DNA of 64,000 nucleotides from Antedon bifida (GCA_963402885.1 OY727101.1:13092917-13156916); one strand, 5' to 3'. Counted from the first letter of the stretch, positions 37,801 to 47,373 are shown. The notes: generated by a model from the letters alone, not told the origin. Numbers and translations are program-made.

Positions 37801-37939
37801 AATTCGGTCATATTTTTATATTTCTCTTAGACCTAAGATGCATGTATTCTACATTCCAGTTACTAACATTAACTATTCCTTATTGACATAATAATATTGA
37901 TTTTTATTCATTACCGCCGAAATAGAAATAGTAAGAAAT

Positions 37940-38197
37940 GTTAACATAAAACAAAGCGGCATTCCCCGGTATCCTTGTAATCATTAGATTAATTTTAATA
38001 GTGAAATCATAGTTATCGATAATTAGTTGCCTTTACAGGTCTTTCATTAGAGATATATGATTAGGTTGTCATGCAATGCTTATTCGTCTAGTACAGAGTA
38101 CATTGAACTTTTGCAAAGCAACCGCTCGGAACTCCAATTTGCAAAAAGCGCCCTCAATTTGATTAAGATCGCATTTTTCATTGAAGTTACTGTAATT
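37940..38197 (+). repeat. left flank of the tRNA array, duplicated inside it
   Basis: From AACATAAAACAAAGCGGCAT to the first tRNA gene this segment reappears at 45,254-45,518 and 48,596-48,860, each time directly in front of a UAC tRNA-Val. The original border therefore lies here, and the inner copies mark large duplications that carried it along. Confidence 0.85.
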
Positions 38198-38269
38198 GGT
38201 TTCGTGGTGTAGTGGTTATCACGTCTGCTTTACACGCAGAAGGTCCCCGGTTCGAGCCCGGGCGGAACC
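38198..38269 (+). tRNA. tRNA-Val (anticodon UAC), first gene of the array
   Basis: Reads Val codon GUA (and GUG by wobble). Anticodon TAC at 38,231-38,233. A box TGGTGTAGTGG at 38,205-38,215 and B box GGTTCGAGCCC at 38,249-38,259. The acceptor stem closes fully with one G-U pair (T5-G68); D, anticodon and T stems are intact. The base after C72 is T, not the expected A73. The body closely resembles animal tRNA-Val-UAC, notably the shared anticodon arm and variable loop. The nearest T4 run lies about 20 bases downstream, so termination may be weaker here than in slot-1 copies. Confidence 0.93.
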
Positions 38270-38370
38270 TGATTCTTGAAAAATTTCTTTTTAAAATGAT
38301 TATTAATTAATTTGTTTAATTAAGAGGTCACAATGTGTAACCCACACCACAGCGTTGTTTTATTATATCT

Positions 38371-38442
38371 GGCTTCGTGGTGTAGTGGTTATCACGTCTG
38401 CTTAACACGCAGAAGGTCCCCGGTTCGAGCCCGGGCGAAACC
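38371..38442 (+). tRNA. tRNA-Val (anticodon AAC), GGCTTCG form
   Basis: Anticodon AAC (38,404-38,406), presumably edited to IAC to read GUU, GUC and GUA. The acceptor strand GGCTTCG opposes CGAAACC, leaving C3 facing A70. A T10 run follows directly. Downstream spacer carries an inverted repeat ACTGTATAT/ATATACAGT (38,473-38,500). Starts the first of two tandem 1.02-kb units. Confidence 0.9.
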
Positions 38443-38651
38443 TATTTTTTTTTTAACTTTATTGTGAAAAGTACTGTATATACGCAATATAATATACAGT
38501 ATATCTTATTTTTATTATTTTTTTAAATACTTATTTTTTTAATCAGTAATTATCACTTGTACACATGTTTATTTAGCTTTGTGCTTATTACCATATTTAT
38601 TTGTAATTTAAATAGATTAAAAAATTGTATGTAACCCACATTGTTTCTGTA

Positions 38652-38668
38652 CGAGCCCGGGCGAAACC
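38652..38668 (+). pseudogene. tRNA-Val 3' scrap
   Basis: CGAGCCCGGGCGAAACC, the T-arm 3' half and acceptor strand only, following ATTGTTTCTGTA. A matching scrap is at 39,669. Confidence 0.8.
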
Positions 38669-38890
38669 TATTTTTTCTTAACTTTTTTTTTATTGAAAAA
38701 TATCTTTTTAAAATTATTAATTAAAAACTTAATTTACTGATTCATCCATTATCGATATACATATTTCTTTCAAGATTTGCCGTCCTAGCTTTTAAATTTT
38801 GGTTTGTTTTTGTGCTTTTTTATTAATTAATTTGTTTAATTAAGTAGCCACAATGTGTAACCCACACCACATCGTTACGTTATTATATGT

Positions 38891-39030
38891 GGCTTCGTGC
38901 ATGTTTACCAATAATGTGCTTGGGTATTCAACATGTTTACCAATAATGTGCTTGGGTATTCAACATGTTTACCAATAATGTGCTTGGGTATTTAACTTTT
39001 ACCAATATGTGTTCGAGCTCAGACGAAACC
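38891..39030 (+). pseudogene. tRNA-Val remnant with minisatellite in place of its core
   Basis: GGCTTCGTG (first 9 bases) runs directly into CATGTTTACCAATAATGTGC minisatellite units (38,899-39,010), and then a mutated 3' end GTTCGAGCTCAGACGAAACC resumes. The A box and anticodon arm are gone. Confidence 0.8.
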
Positions 39031-39244
39031 TATTTTTTTTAAACTTTATTGTGAAAAGTATACTGTATATACGCAATATAATATACAGTATATCTTATTT
39101 TTATTATTTTTTAAAATACTTATTTTTTTAATCGGTCATTATCACTTTTACACATGTTTATTTAGCTTTGTGCTTATTACCATATTTATTTGTAATTTAA
39201 ATAGATTAAAAAAATTGTATGTAACCCACATTGTTGCTGTACGT

Positions 39245-39283
39245 GGTTTCGTAGTGTAGTGGTTATCACGTCTGCTTTACACG
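39245..39283 (+). pseudogene. tRNA-Val 5' half (UAC) ending in a T run
   Basis: GGTTTCG through the anticodon TAC and ACACG, then TTTTTTT. Contains the A box but no B box. The cut falls in the anticodon loop/3' stem. A second copy is at 40,261. Confidence 0.85.
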
Positions 39284-39386
39284 TTTTTTTATTGAAAAAT
39301 ATCTTTTTAAAATTATTATTAATTAATTTGTTTAATTAAGAGGTCACAATGTGTAACCCACACCACAGCGGAGCGTTATTATATCT

Positions 39387-39458
39387 GGCTTCGTGGTGTA
39401 GTGGTTATCACGTCTGCTTAACACGTCGAAGGTCCCCGGTTCGAGCCCGAGCGAAACC
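39387..39458 (+). pseudogene. degenerate tRNA-Val (AAC)
   Basis: Full length, but the 3' anticodon strand is GTCGA instead of GCAGA and the T stem has CCGAG instead of CCGGG, breaking pairs in both arms. Probably not functional. Confidence 0.75.
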
Positions 39459-39668
39459 TATTTTTTTTTAAAACTTTATTGTGAAAAGTACTGTATATAC
39501 GCAATATAATATACAGTATATCTTATTTTTATTATTTTTTTTAATACTTATTTTTTTAATCAGTAATTATCACTTGTACACATGTTTATTTAGCTTTGTG
39601 CTTATTACCATATTTATTTGTAATTTAAATAGATTAAAAAATTGTATGTAACCCACATTGTTTCTGTA

Positions 39669-39685
39669 CGAGCCCGGGCGAAACC
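39669..39685 (+). pseudogene. tRNA-Val 3' scrap
   Basis: Same 17 bases as 38,652-38,668, in the second 1.02-kb unit. Confidence 0.8.
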
Positions 39686-39908
39686 TATTTTTTCTTAACT
39701 TTTTTTTTTATTGAAAAATATCTTTTTAAAATTATTAATTAAAAACTTAATTTACTGATTCATCCATTATCGATATACATATTTCTTTCAAGATTTGCCG
39801 TCCTAGCTTTTAAATTTTGGTTTGTTTTTGTGCTTTTTTATTAATTAATTTGTTTAATTAAGTAGCCACAATGTGTAACCCACACCACAGCGTTACGTTA
39901 TTATATGT

Positions 39909-40048
39909 GGCTTCGTGCATGTTTACCAATAATGTGCTTGGGTATTCAACATGTTTACCAATAATATGCTTGGGTATTCAACATGTTTACCAATAATGTG
40001 CTTGGGTATTTAACTTTTACCAATATGTGTTCGAGCTCAGACGAAATC
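39909..40048 (+). pseudogene. tRNA-Val remnant with minisatellite in place of its core
   Basis: Second-unit copy of 38,891-39,030: GGCTTCGTG, then minisatellite, then GTTCGAGCTCAGACGAAATC. An extra C-to-T change lies in the acceptor end. Confidence 0.8.
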
Positions 40049-40260
40049 TATTTTTTTTAAACTTTATTGTGAAAAGTACTGTATATACGCAATATAATAT
40101 ACAGTATATCTTATTTTTATTATTTTTTTAAATACTTATTTTTTTAATCGGTCATTATCACTTTTACACATGTTTATTTAGCTTTGTGCTTATTACCATA
40201 TTTATTTGTAATTTAAATAGATTAAAAAAATTGTATGTAACCCACATTGTTGCTGTACAT

Positions 40261-40299
40261 GGTTTCGTAGTGTAGTGGTTATCACGTCTGCTTTACACG
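40261..40299 (+). pseudogene. tRNA-Val 5' half (UAC) ending in a T run
   Basis: Second-unit copy of 39,245-39,283, followed by T8. Confidence 0.85.
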
Positions 40300-40403
40300 T
40301 TTTTTTTATTGAAAAATATCTTTTTAAAATTATTATTAATTAATTTGTTTAATTAAGAGGTCACAATGTGTAAACCACACCACAGCGGAGCTTTATTATA
40401 TCT

Positions 40404-40475
40404 GGCTTCGTGGTGTAGTGGTTATCACGTCTGCTTAACACGCAGAAGGTCCCCGGTTCGAGCCCGGGCGAAACC
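40404..40475 (+). tRNA. tRNA-Val (AAC), GGCTTCG form
   Basis: Intact stems except the C3-A70 opposition. Its 3' spacer leads into a 430-bp segment (40,500-41,020) that recurs after the AAC genes at 46,087 and 49,458. Confidence 0.9.
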
Positions 40476-40499
40476 TATATTTTTTTTTTTACATTATGG

Positions 40500-41020
40500 T
40501 GAAAAGTACTGTATTCGTAATATGATATAGATATATCTCGTTTTATTTTTTTTAATACTTATTTTGTGGAATCGTTCACATGTTTATTTAGCTTTGTGCT
40601 TATTACCAAATTTGTTTATAATTTACAATTACGCTACAGGAAATACAAACAACAAGAGGACAAACGTCCAATACCTGTACTAATCATTTTTATTTGCAGA
40701 TAAAAGAAGATAAATTAATTGGATCTGTACAGTGATAAAATGAAATATTTATAAGTGGACTTGAATTTATTTAAGTTATTCAAATTTAGTAAGGATTGAC
40801 TTAAAGTATATTAGAGGACCATGGTATTTTATAGAAATTAAAAAAAAAATTAAAGTACTGAAATTGCGGACTTGACATTTTTTTTGTTATTGAAAAATAT
40901 ACATATATCTTTTAAAAATTATTATTTGAAATATTTTGTATGCGGATTCTGCCATTATTGATATACCTATATATTTTTACGACCTCGTTACATCTTTTAA
41001 ATTTTAGTTTGCTTTTGTGG
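40500..41020 (+). repeat. spacer segment present three times in the array
   Basis: Contains TACGCTACAGGAAATACAAA, GGACAAACGTCCAATACCTG and TTGACTTAAAGTATA. Recurs at about 46,190-46,710 and 49,555-50,080, each time between an AAC gene and a slot-4 position. No coding capacity. Confidence 0.85.
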
Positions 41021-41026
41021 TTTTTT

Positions 41027-41251
41027 AGGTGATCATTTAGAATAAAATGATCACCTATTGCTATTGTATCAAATCTTTAATGTTATTGTTTCTGTACACT
41101 ATTTTGTGTAACAATTATCTCAAAAAGTTTAATGTCAATGATTACCAAAATTTAATAATATCTTTCAAATAATATAACTTAATCCTAATAAGCTTTTCAG
41201 CGTGATCACTCATCCGTGACGTCATTTATACGCCATTTTGTGAAATCACCT
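41027..41251. mobile_element. possible small insertion with AGGTGAT inverted ends
   Basis: Replaces the sequence found at the same place in the sister segments at 46.7 and 50.1 kb. Starts AGGTGATCATTT, which is inverted as AAATGATCACCT at 41,045-41,056 and more loosely as GAAATCACCT at the right end. Could be a MITE or simply unrelated spacer. Confidence 0.35.
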
Positions 41252-41274
41252 TATCAATCATCCTTTTAATATTA

Positions 41275-41672
41275 GGTATTCAACATGTTTACCAATAATG
41301 TGCTTAGGTATTCAACATGTTTACCAATATGTGCTTAGGTATTCAACATGTTTACCAATAATGTGCTTAGGTATTCAACATGTTTACCAATATGTGCTTA
41401 GGTATTCAACATGTTTACCAATAATGTGCTTAGGTATCCAACATGTTTACCAATAATGTGCTTAGGTATTCAATATGTTTACCCATAATGTGCTTAGGTA
41501 TTCAACATGTTTACCAATAATGTGCTTAGGTATTCAACATGTTGTTTACCAATAATTTACTTAGGTATTCAACATGTTTACCCATAATGTGCTTAGGTAT
41601 TCAACATGTTTACCAATATGTGCTGAGGTATTCAACATGTTTACCAATAATATGCTTAGGTATTCTGCATGT
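41275..41672 (+). repeat. array minisatellite block
   Basis: Units start TATTCAACATGTTTACC and end TGTGCTTAGG. The standard unit is 32 bp; shorter 29-bp (CCAATATGTG) and longer 35-bp (CATGTTGTTTACC) variants alternate. About 13 units here. Confidence 0.95.
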
Positions 41673-41778
41673 TTTATCACTTTTACACATGTTTATTTAG
41701 CTTTGTGCTTATTACCATATCTATTTGTAATTTAAATGGATTAAAAAACTTTGTGTAACCCACATTGTTGGTGTAAGT

Positions 41779-41850
41779 GGTTTCGTAGTGTTGTGGTTAT
41801 CACGTCTGCTTAACACGCAGAAGGTCCCCGGTTCGAGCCCGGGCGGAACC
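41779..41850 (+). tRNA. tRNA-Val (AAC), slot-3 flanks
   Basis: The D-arm reads GTGTTGTGG, an A14-to-T change in the A box. A14 normally pairs with U8 in the tertiary fold, so this copy may be impaired. Ends CGGAACC. Confidence 0.75.
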
Positions 41851-41898
41851 TAATTCTTCCTTTTTTATTTGCGGATTCTGACATTATTATATGTTTTT

Positions 41899-42141
41899 GT
41901 GCTTAGGTATTCAACATGTTTACCAATAATGTGCTTAGGTATTCAACTTGTTTACCAATAATGTGCTTAGGTATTCAACATGTTTACCAATAATATGCTT
42001 AGGTATTCAACATGTTTACCAATGATGTGCTTAGGTATTCAACATGTTTACCTATAATGTGCTTAGGTATTCAACATGTTTACTAATATGTGCTTAGGTA
42101 TTCAACATGTTTACCAATAATATGCTTAGGTATTCTACATG
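41899..42141 (+). repeat. array minisatellite block
   Basis: About 8 units of the 29/32-bp repeat, with point variants such as TTCAACTTG and CCTATAATG. Confidence 0.95.
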
Positions 42142-42248
42142 TTTTATCACTTTTACACATGTTTATTTAGCTTTGTGCTTATTACCATATTTATTTGTGA
42201 TTTAAATGGATTAAAAAACTTTATGTAAACTACATTGTTGCTCTACGT

Positions 42249-42320
42249 GGTTTCGTAGTGTAGTGGTTATCACGTCTGCTTTACACGCAGAATGTCCCCG
42301 GTTCGAGCCCGGGCGGAACC
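42249..42320 (+). tRNA. tRNA-Val (UAC), slot 1
   Basis: All stems intact. The variable loop reads AATGTC instead of AAGGTC, a single change. Followed by T5. Confidence 0.88.
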
Positions 42321-42417
42321 TGTTTTTGATTAATTGGTTTTTTTTATTGAAAAATATATTTTTTAAATTATTATTTAAAAACTTAATTTACTGATTCAGC
42401 GTTATGTTATTATAAGA

Positions 42418-42489
42418 GGCTTCGTAGTGTAGTGGTTATCACGTCTGCTTAACACGCAGAAGGTCCCCGGTTCGAGCCCGGGCGAAACC
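42418..42489 (+). tRNA. tRNA-Val (AAC), slot 2
   Basis: GGCTTCG/CGAAACC form with C3-A70; otherwise intact. 97 bases separate it from the UAC gene before it. Confidence 0.9.
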
Positions 42490-42699
42490 TATTTTTGTAA
42501 CTTTATGGTGAAAAGTACTGTATACGCGATATAATATTACAGTATATCTTATTTTTATTACTTTTTTAAAATACTTATTTTGTGTAATCGGTAATTATCA
42601 CTTTTACACATATTTATTTGGCTTTGTGCTTATTACCATATCTATTTGTAATTTAAATGGATTAAAAAACTTTGTTTAACCCACATTGTTGGTGTAAGT

Positions 42700-42771
42700 G
42701 GTTTCGTAGTGTAGTGGTTATCACGTCTGCTTAACACGCAGAAGGTCCCCGGTTCGAGCCCGGGCGAAACC
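42700..42771 (+). tRNA. tRNA-Val (AAC), slot 3
   Basis: GGTTTCG pairs perfectly with CGAAACC, so this AAC form has a full acceptor stem. Begins a tandem pair of about 602-bp units (42,700 and 43,302). Confidence 0.92.
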
Positions 42772-42924
42772 TAATTCTTCCTTTTTTCTTTGCGGATTCT
42801 GCCATTATAATATGTTTTTAACACCTCCTTCCTTGCTTTTACATTTTAGTTTGTATTTGTGGTTTTTTGTTATTCAATTCGCTTCGCAAAAATGTGTGAA
42901 TCACAGCGTTATTGTTATACAAGC

Positions 42925-42996
42925 GGTTTCGTGGTGTAGTGGTTATCACGTCTGCTTCACACGCAGAAGGTCCCCGGTTCGAGCCCGGGCGGAACC
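42925..42996 (+). tRNA. tRNA-Val (CAC), slot 4
   Basis: Anticodon CAC reads GUG. Stems intact with one G-U pair in the acceptor. The plus-strand frame over it (42,812-43,003) merely translates the tRNA gene. Confidence 0.92.
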
Positions 42997-43049
42997 TGTT
43001 TAATATAATTGATTTCTTTTAATTGAAAAACAAATATCCTTTTAAAATT

Positions 43050-43192
43050 AGGTATTCAACATGTTTACCAATAATCTGCTTAGGTATTCAACATGTTTAC
43101 CAATAATGTGCTTAGGTATTCAACATGTTGTTTACCAATAATTTACTTAGGTATTCAAAATGTTTACCAACAATATGCTTAAGTATTCTACA
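43050..43192 (+). repeat. array minisatellite block
   Basis: Four to five units, including a 35-bp CATGTTGTTTACC type. Confidence 0.93.
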
Positions 43193-43301
43193 TGTTTTAT
43201 CACTTTTACACATGTTTATTTAGCTTTGTGCTTATTACCATATTTATTTGTAATTTAAATAGATTAAAAAACTTTGTGTAACCCACATTGTTGGTGGAAG
43301 T

Positions 43302-43373
43302 GGTTTCGTAGTGTAGTGGTTATCACGTCTGCTTAACACGCAGAAGGTCCCCGGTTCGAGCCCGGGCGAAACC
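43302..43373 (+). tRNA. tRNA-Val (AAC), slot 3
   Basis: Perfect acceptor stem (GGTTTCG/CGAAACC). Duplicate of 42,700; the 5' flank reads TTGGTGGAAGT, one base changed. Confidence 0.92.
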
Positions 43374-43526
43374 TAATTCTTCCTTTTTTCTTTGCGGATT
43401 CTGCCATTATTATATGTTTTTAACACCACCTTCCTTGCTTTTACATTTTAGTTTGTGTTTGTGGTTTTTTGTTATTCAATTCGCTTCGCAAAAATGTGTG
43501 AATCACAGCGTTATTGTTATACAAGC

Positions 43527-43598
43527 GGTTTCGTGGTGTAGTGGTTATCACGTCTGCTTCACACGCAGAAGGTCCCCGGTTCGAGCCCGGGCGGAACC
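43527..43598 (+). tRNA. tRNA-Val (CAC), slot 4
   Basis: Identical body to 42,925. Confidence 0.92.
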
Positions 43599-43650
43599 TG
43601 TTTAATATAATTGATTTCTTTTAATTGAAAAACCAATATCCTTTTAAAAT

Positions 43651-43771
43651 TAGGTATTCAACATGTTTACCAATAATCTGCTTAGGTATTCAACATGTTG
43701 TTTACCAATAATTTACTTAGGTATTCAAAATGTTTACCAACAATATGCTTAAGTATTCTACATGTTTTATC
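43651..43771 (+). repeat. array minisatellite block
   Basis: Shortened duplicate of the 43,050 block, about 4 units. Confidence 0.93.
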
Positions 43772-43871
43772 ACTTTTACACATGTTTATTTAGCTCTGTG
43801 CTTATTACCATATTTATTTGTAATTTAAATGGATTAAAAAACTTTATGTAAACTACATTGTTGCTCTACGT

Positions 43872-43943
43872 GGTTTCGTAGTGTAGTGGTTATCACGTCT
43901 GCTTTACACGCAGAAGGTCCCCGGTTCGAGCCCGGGCGGAACC
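43872..43943 (+). tRNA. tRNA-Val (UAC), slot 1
   Basis: Intact body. First gene of a 3.3-kb block that is repeated at 47,205. Confidence 0.92.
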
Positions 43944-44041
43944 TGTTTTTGATTAATTTTTTTTTTTTAATTGAAAAATATATTTTTTAAATTATTATTT
44001 AGAAACTTAATTTACTGATTCAGCGTTACGTTATTATAAGA

Positions 44042-44113
44042 GGCTTCGTAGTGTAGTGGTTATCACGTCTGCTTAACACGCAGAAGGTCCCCGGTTCGAG
44101 CCCGGGCGAAACC
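44042..44113 (+). tRNA. tRNA-Val (AAC), slot 2
   Basis: GGCTTCG form with C3-A70. Confidence 0.9.
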
Positions 44114-44332
44114 TATTTTTGTAACTTTATGGTGAAAAGTAGGCTACTGTATACGCAATATAATACACAGTATAATTATCTTATTTTTATTACTTTTTAA
44201 AAATACTTATTTTGTGTAATCGGTAATTATCACTTTTACACATATTTTATTTGGCTTTGTGCTTATTACCATATCTATTTGTAATTTAAATGGTTTAAAA
44301 AACTTTGTGTAACCCACATTGTTGGTGTAAGT

Positions 44333-44404
44333 GGTTTCGTAATTTAGTGGTTATCACGTCTGCTTAACACGCAGAAGGTCCCCGGTTCGAGCCCGGGCGA
44401 AACC
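44333..44404 (+). pseudogene. degenerate tRNA-Val (AAC), slot 3
   Basis: The D arm reads TAATTTAGTGG: G10 and G12 are changed, so D-stem pairs and the A box are damaged. Other arms are intact. Shared with 47,665. Confidence 0.7.
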
Positions 44405-44558
44405 TAATTCTTCCTTTTTTTATTTGCGGATTCTGCCATTATTATATGTTTTTAACACCTCCTTCCTTGCTTTTACATTTTAGTTTGTGTTTGTGGTTTT
44501 TTGTTATTCAATTCGCTTCGCAAAAATTTGTGAATCACAGCGTTATTGTTATACAAGC

Positions 44559-44630
44559 GGTTTCGTGGTGTAGTGGTTATCACGTCTGCTTCACACGCAG
44601 AAAGTCCCCGGTTCGAGCCCGGGCGGAACC
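44559..44630 (+). tRNA. tRNA-Val (CAC), slot 4
   Basis: The variable loop reads AAAGTC; all stems are intact. Confidence 0.87.
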
Positions 44631-44683
44631 TGTTTTATTTAATTGATTTCTTTTAATTGAAAAACAAATATCCTTTTAAAATT

Positions 44684-45122
44684 AAGTATTCAACATGTTT
44701 ACCAATAATGTGCTTAGGTATTCAACATGTTTACCAATATGTGCTTAGGTATTCAACATGTTTACCAATAATGTGCTTAGGTATTCAACATGTTTACCAA
44801 TAATGTGCTTCGGTATTGAACATGTATGTGCTTAGGTATTCAACATGTTTACCAATATGTGCTTAGGTATTCAACATGTTTACCAATAATGTGCTTAGGT
44901 ATTCAACTTGTTTACCAATAATGTGCTTAGGTATTCAACATGTTTACCAATAATATGCTTAGGTATTCAACATGTTTACCAATGATGTGCTTAGGTATTC
45001 AACATGTTTACCAATAATGTGCTTAGGTATTCAACATGTTTACCAATATGTGCTTAGGTATTCAACATGTTTACCAATATGTGCTTAGGTATTCAACATG
45101 TTTACCTAGGTATTCTACATGT
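44684..45122 (+). repeat. array minisatellite block
   Basis: About 14 units, including a truncated unit GAACATGTATGTGCTTAGG near 44,820. Confidence 0.95.
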
Positions 45123-45228
45123 TTTATCACTTTTACACATGTTTATTTAGCTTTGTGCTTATTACCATATTTATTTGTAATTTAAATGGATTAAAAAACT
45201 TTATATAAACTACATTGTTGCTCTACGT

Positions 45229-45252
45229 GGTTTCGTAGTGTAGTGGTTATCA
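45229..45252 (+). pseudogene. tRNA-Val 5' fragment at a duplication junction
   Basis: GGTTTCG to GGTTATCA, 24 bases, then a switch into the duplicated left flank (TGTTTACATAAAACAAAGCG). The outside copy reads TGTTAACATAAAAC, giving a short ATGTT-A homology at the joint. Confidence 0.85.
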
Positions 45253-45253
45253 T

Positions 45254-45518
45254 GTTTACATAAAACAAAGCGGCATTCCCCGGTATCCTTGTAATCATTA
45301 GATTCATTTTAATAGTGAAATCATAGTTATCAATAATTATTTGCCTTTACATTGTTTACAGGTCTTTAATTAGAGACATGTTATTAGGTTGTCATTCAAT
45401 GTTTATTCGTCTAGTACAGAGTACATTGAACTTTTGCAAAGCAACCGCTCGGAACTCCAATTTCAAAAAGCGCCCTCAATTTGATTAAGATCGCTATTTT
45501 CATTGGAATACTATAATT
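45254..45518 (+). repeat. internal copy of the array's left flank
   Basis: Matches 37,940-38,197 with about a 10-base TTGTTTACA insertion and a few substitutions. Confidence 0.85.
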
Positions 45519-45590
45519 GGTTTCGTGGTGTAGTGGTTATCACGTCTGCTTTACACGCAGAAGGTCCCCGGTTCGAGCCCGGGCGGAACC
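45519..45590 (+). tRNA. tRNA-Val (UAC), copy of the array's first gene
   Basis: Preceded by the duplicated left flank and followed by TGAACTTTGATTACA, as is 48,861. Body intact. Confidence 0.92.
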
Positions 45591-45792
45591 TGAACTTTGA
45601 TTACATTTTTTTTTATTGAAGAGTATCTTTTTATCTTTTTAAATTGTTATTAAAAAACTTCATTTACTGATTCAAGACTTGCCGTCCTAGCCTTTAAATT
45701 GTGGTTTGTTTTTGTGCTTTTTTATTAATTAATTTGTTTAATTAAGAAGCCACAATTTGTAACCCGCACCACAGCATTACCTTGTTATATGC

Positions 45793-45864
45793 GGCTTCGT
45801 GGTGTAGTGGTTATCACGTCTGCTTAACACGCAGAAGGTCCCCGGTTCGAGCCCGGGCGAAACC
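45793..45864 (+). tRNA. tRNA-Val (AAC), GGCTTCG form
   Basis: 5' flank TTATATGC, similar to that of 38,371. C3-A70 opposition. Confidence 0.9.
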
Positions 45865-46086
45865 TATTTTTTCTACCTTTTTTTTTTTATTGTAAAATAT
45901 CTTTTTAAAATTATTAATTAAAAACTTAATTTACTGATTCATCCCTATCGATATACATATTTCTTTCAAGATTTGCCGTCATAGCTTTTAAATTTTGGTT
46001 TGTTTTTGTGCTTTTTTATTAATTAATTTGTTTAATTAAGTAGCCACAATGTGTAACCCACACCACAGCGTTACGTTATTATATGT

Positions 46087-46158
46087 GGCTTCGTGGTGTA
46101 GTGGTTATCACGTCTGCTTAACACGCAGAAGGTCCCCGGTTCGAGCCCGGGCGAAACC
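46087..46158 (+). tRNA. tRNA-Val (AAC), GGCTTCG form
   Basis: 5' flank TTATATGT. Followed by the 0.5-kb spacer segment also seen at 40,500. Confidence 0.9.
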
Positions 46159-46772
46159 TATATTTTTTTTTAAACATTATGGTGAAAAGTACTGTATTCG
46201 TAATATGATATAGATATATCTCGTTTTATTTTTTTTAATACTTATTTTGTGGAATCGTTCACATGTTTATTTAGCTTTGTGCTTATTACCAAATTTGTTT
46301 ATAATTTACAATTACGCTACAGGAAATACAAACAACAAGAGGACAAACGTCCAATACCTGTACTAATCATTTTTATTTGCAGATAAAAGAAGATAAATTA
46401 ATTGGATCTGTACAGTGATAAAATGAAATATTTATAAGTGGACTTAAATTTATTTAAGTTATTTGAATTTAGTAAGGATTGACTTAAAGTATACCATATT
46501 AGAGGACCATGGTATTTTATAGAAATTAAAAAAAAAAATTAAAGTACTGAAATTGCGGATTTGACATTTTTTTTTGTTATTGAAAAATATACATATATCT
46601 TTTAAAAATTATTATTTGAAATATTTTGTATGCGGATTCTGCCATTATTGATATACCTATATATTTTTACGACCTCGTCATATCTTTTAAATTTTAGTTT
46701 GCTGTTGTGGTTTTTTGTTATTTAATTCGCTTTGCAAAAATGTGTGAATCACAGCGTTATTGTTATACAAGC

Positions 46773-46844
46773 GGTTTAGTGGTGTAGTGGTTATCACGTC
46801 TGCTTCACACGCAGAAGGTCCCCGGTTCGAGCCCGGGCGGAACC
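46773..46844 (+). tRNA. tRNA-Val (CAC), slot 4, acceptor mismatch
   Basis: GGTTTAG replaces GGTTTCG, so A6 faces G67. The rest is intact. The duplicate at 50,144 shares this change and then lost 8 bases. Confidence 0.75.
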
Positions 46845-46895
46845 TGTTTAATATAATTGATTTCTTTTAATTGAAAAACATATATCCTTTTAAAA

Positions 46896-47101
46896 TTAGG
46901 TATTCAACATGTTTACCAATAATTGCTTAGGTATTCAACATGTTTACCAATATGTGCTTAGGTATTCAACATGTTTACCAATATGTGCTTAGGTATTCAA
47001 CATGTTTACCAATATGTGCTTAGGTATTCAACATGTTTACCAATATGTGCTTAGGTATTCAACATGTTTACCAATAATGTGCTTAGGTATTCAACATGTT
47101 T
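46896..47101 (+). repeat. array minisatellite block
   Basis: Seven units, mostly the 29-bp form. Confidence 0.95.
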
Positions 47102-47204
47102 TATCACTTTTACACATGTTTATTTAGCTTTGTGCTTATTACCATATTTATTTGTGATTTAAATGGATTAAAAACTTTATGTAAACTACATTGTTGCTCT
47201 ACGT

Positions 47205-47276
47205 GGTTTCGTAGTGTAGTGGTTATCACGTCTGCTTTACACGCAGAAGGTCCCCGGTTCGAGCCCGGGCGGAACC
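47205..47276 (+). tRNA. tRNA-Val (UAC), slot 1
   Basis: Intact. 3' flank TGTCTTTGATTAATTG, with the first T run interrupted by C. Confidence 0.92.
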
Positions 47277-47373
47277 TGTCTTTGATTAATTGTTTTTTTT
47301 TATTGAAAAATATATTTTTAAAATTATTATTTAAAAACTTAATTTACTGATTCAGCGTTATGTTATTATAAGA

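Larger units (their letters stand above)
38371..40403 (+). repeat. two tandem units of about 1,016 bp
   Basis: Units 38,371-39,386 and 39,387-40,403 match along their length: AAC gene, spacer, tRNA 3' scrap, minisatellite-filled tRNA remnant and 5' half gene recur in the same order. A third AAC gene at 40,404 begins what would be the next unit but diverges after its spacer. Confidence 0.9.
42700..43871 (+). repeat. two tandem units of about 602 bp
   Basis: AAC (42,700) and CAC (42,925) are followed by a short minisatellite; the same order follows at 43,302 and 43,527, offset by exactly 602. Confidence 0.88.

Noticed and set aside
41275..41672. Regular 29-32 bp repeats that could look like a CRISPR array
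   Set aside because: Units are directly adjacent with no unique spacers, and the genome is eukaryotic. This is a minisatellite.
42812..43003. Family of short similar frames across the array (for example 42,812, 43,414, 44,446, 47,777, 52,403, 58,492, 60,076) ending SGYHVCFTRRRSPVRARAEP
   Set aside because: They translate slot-4 flank plus tRNA gene. The repeated peptide is the tRNA sequence read in one frame, not a protein family.
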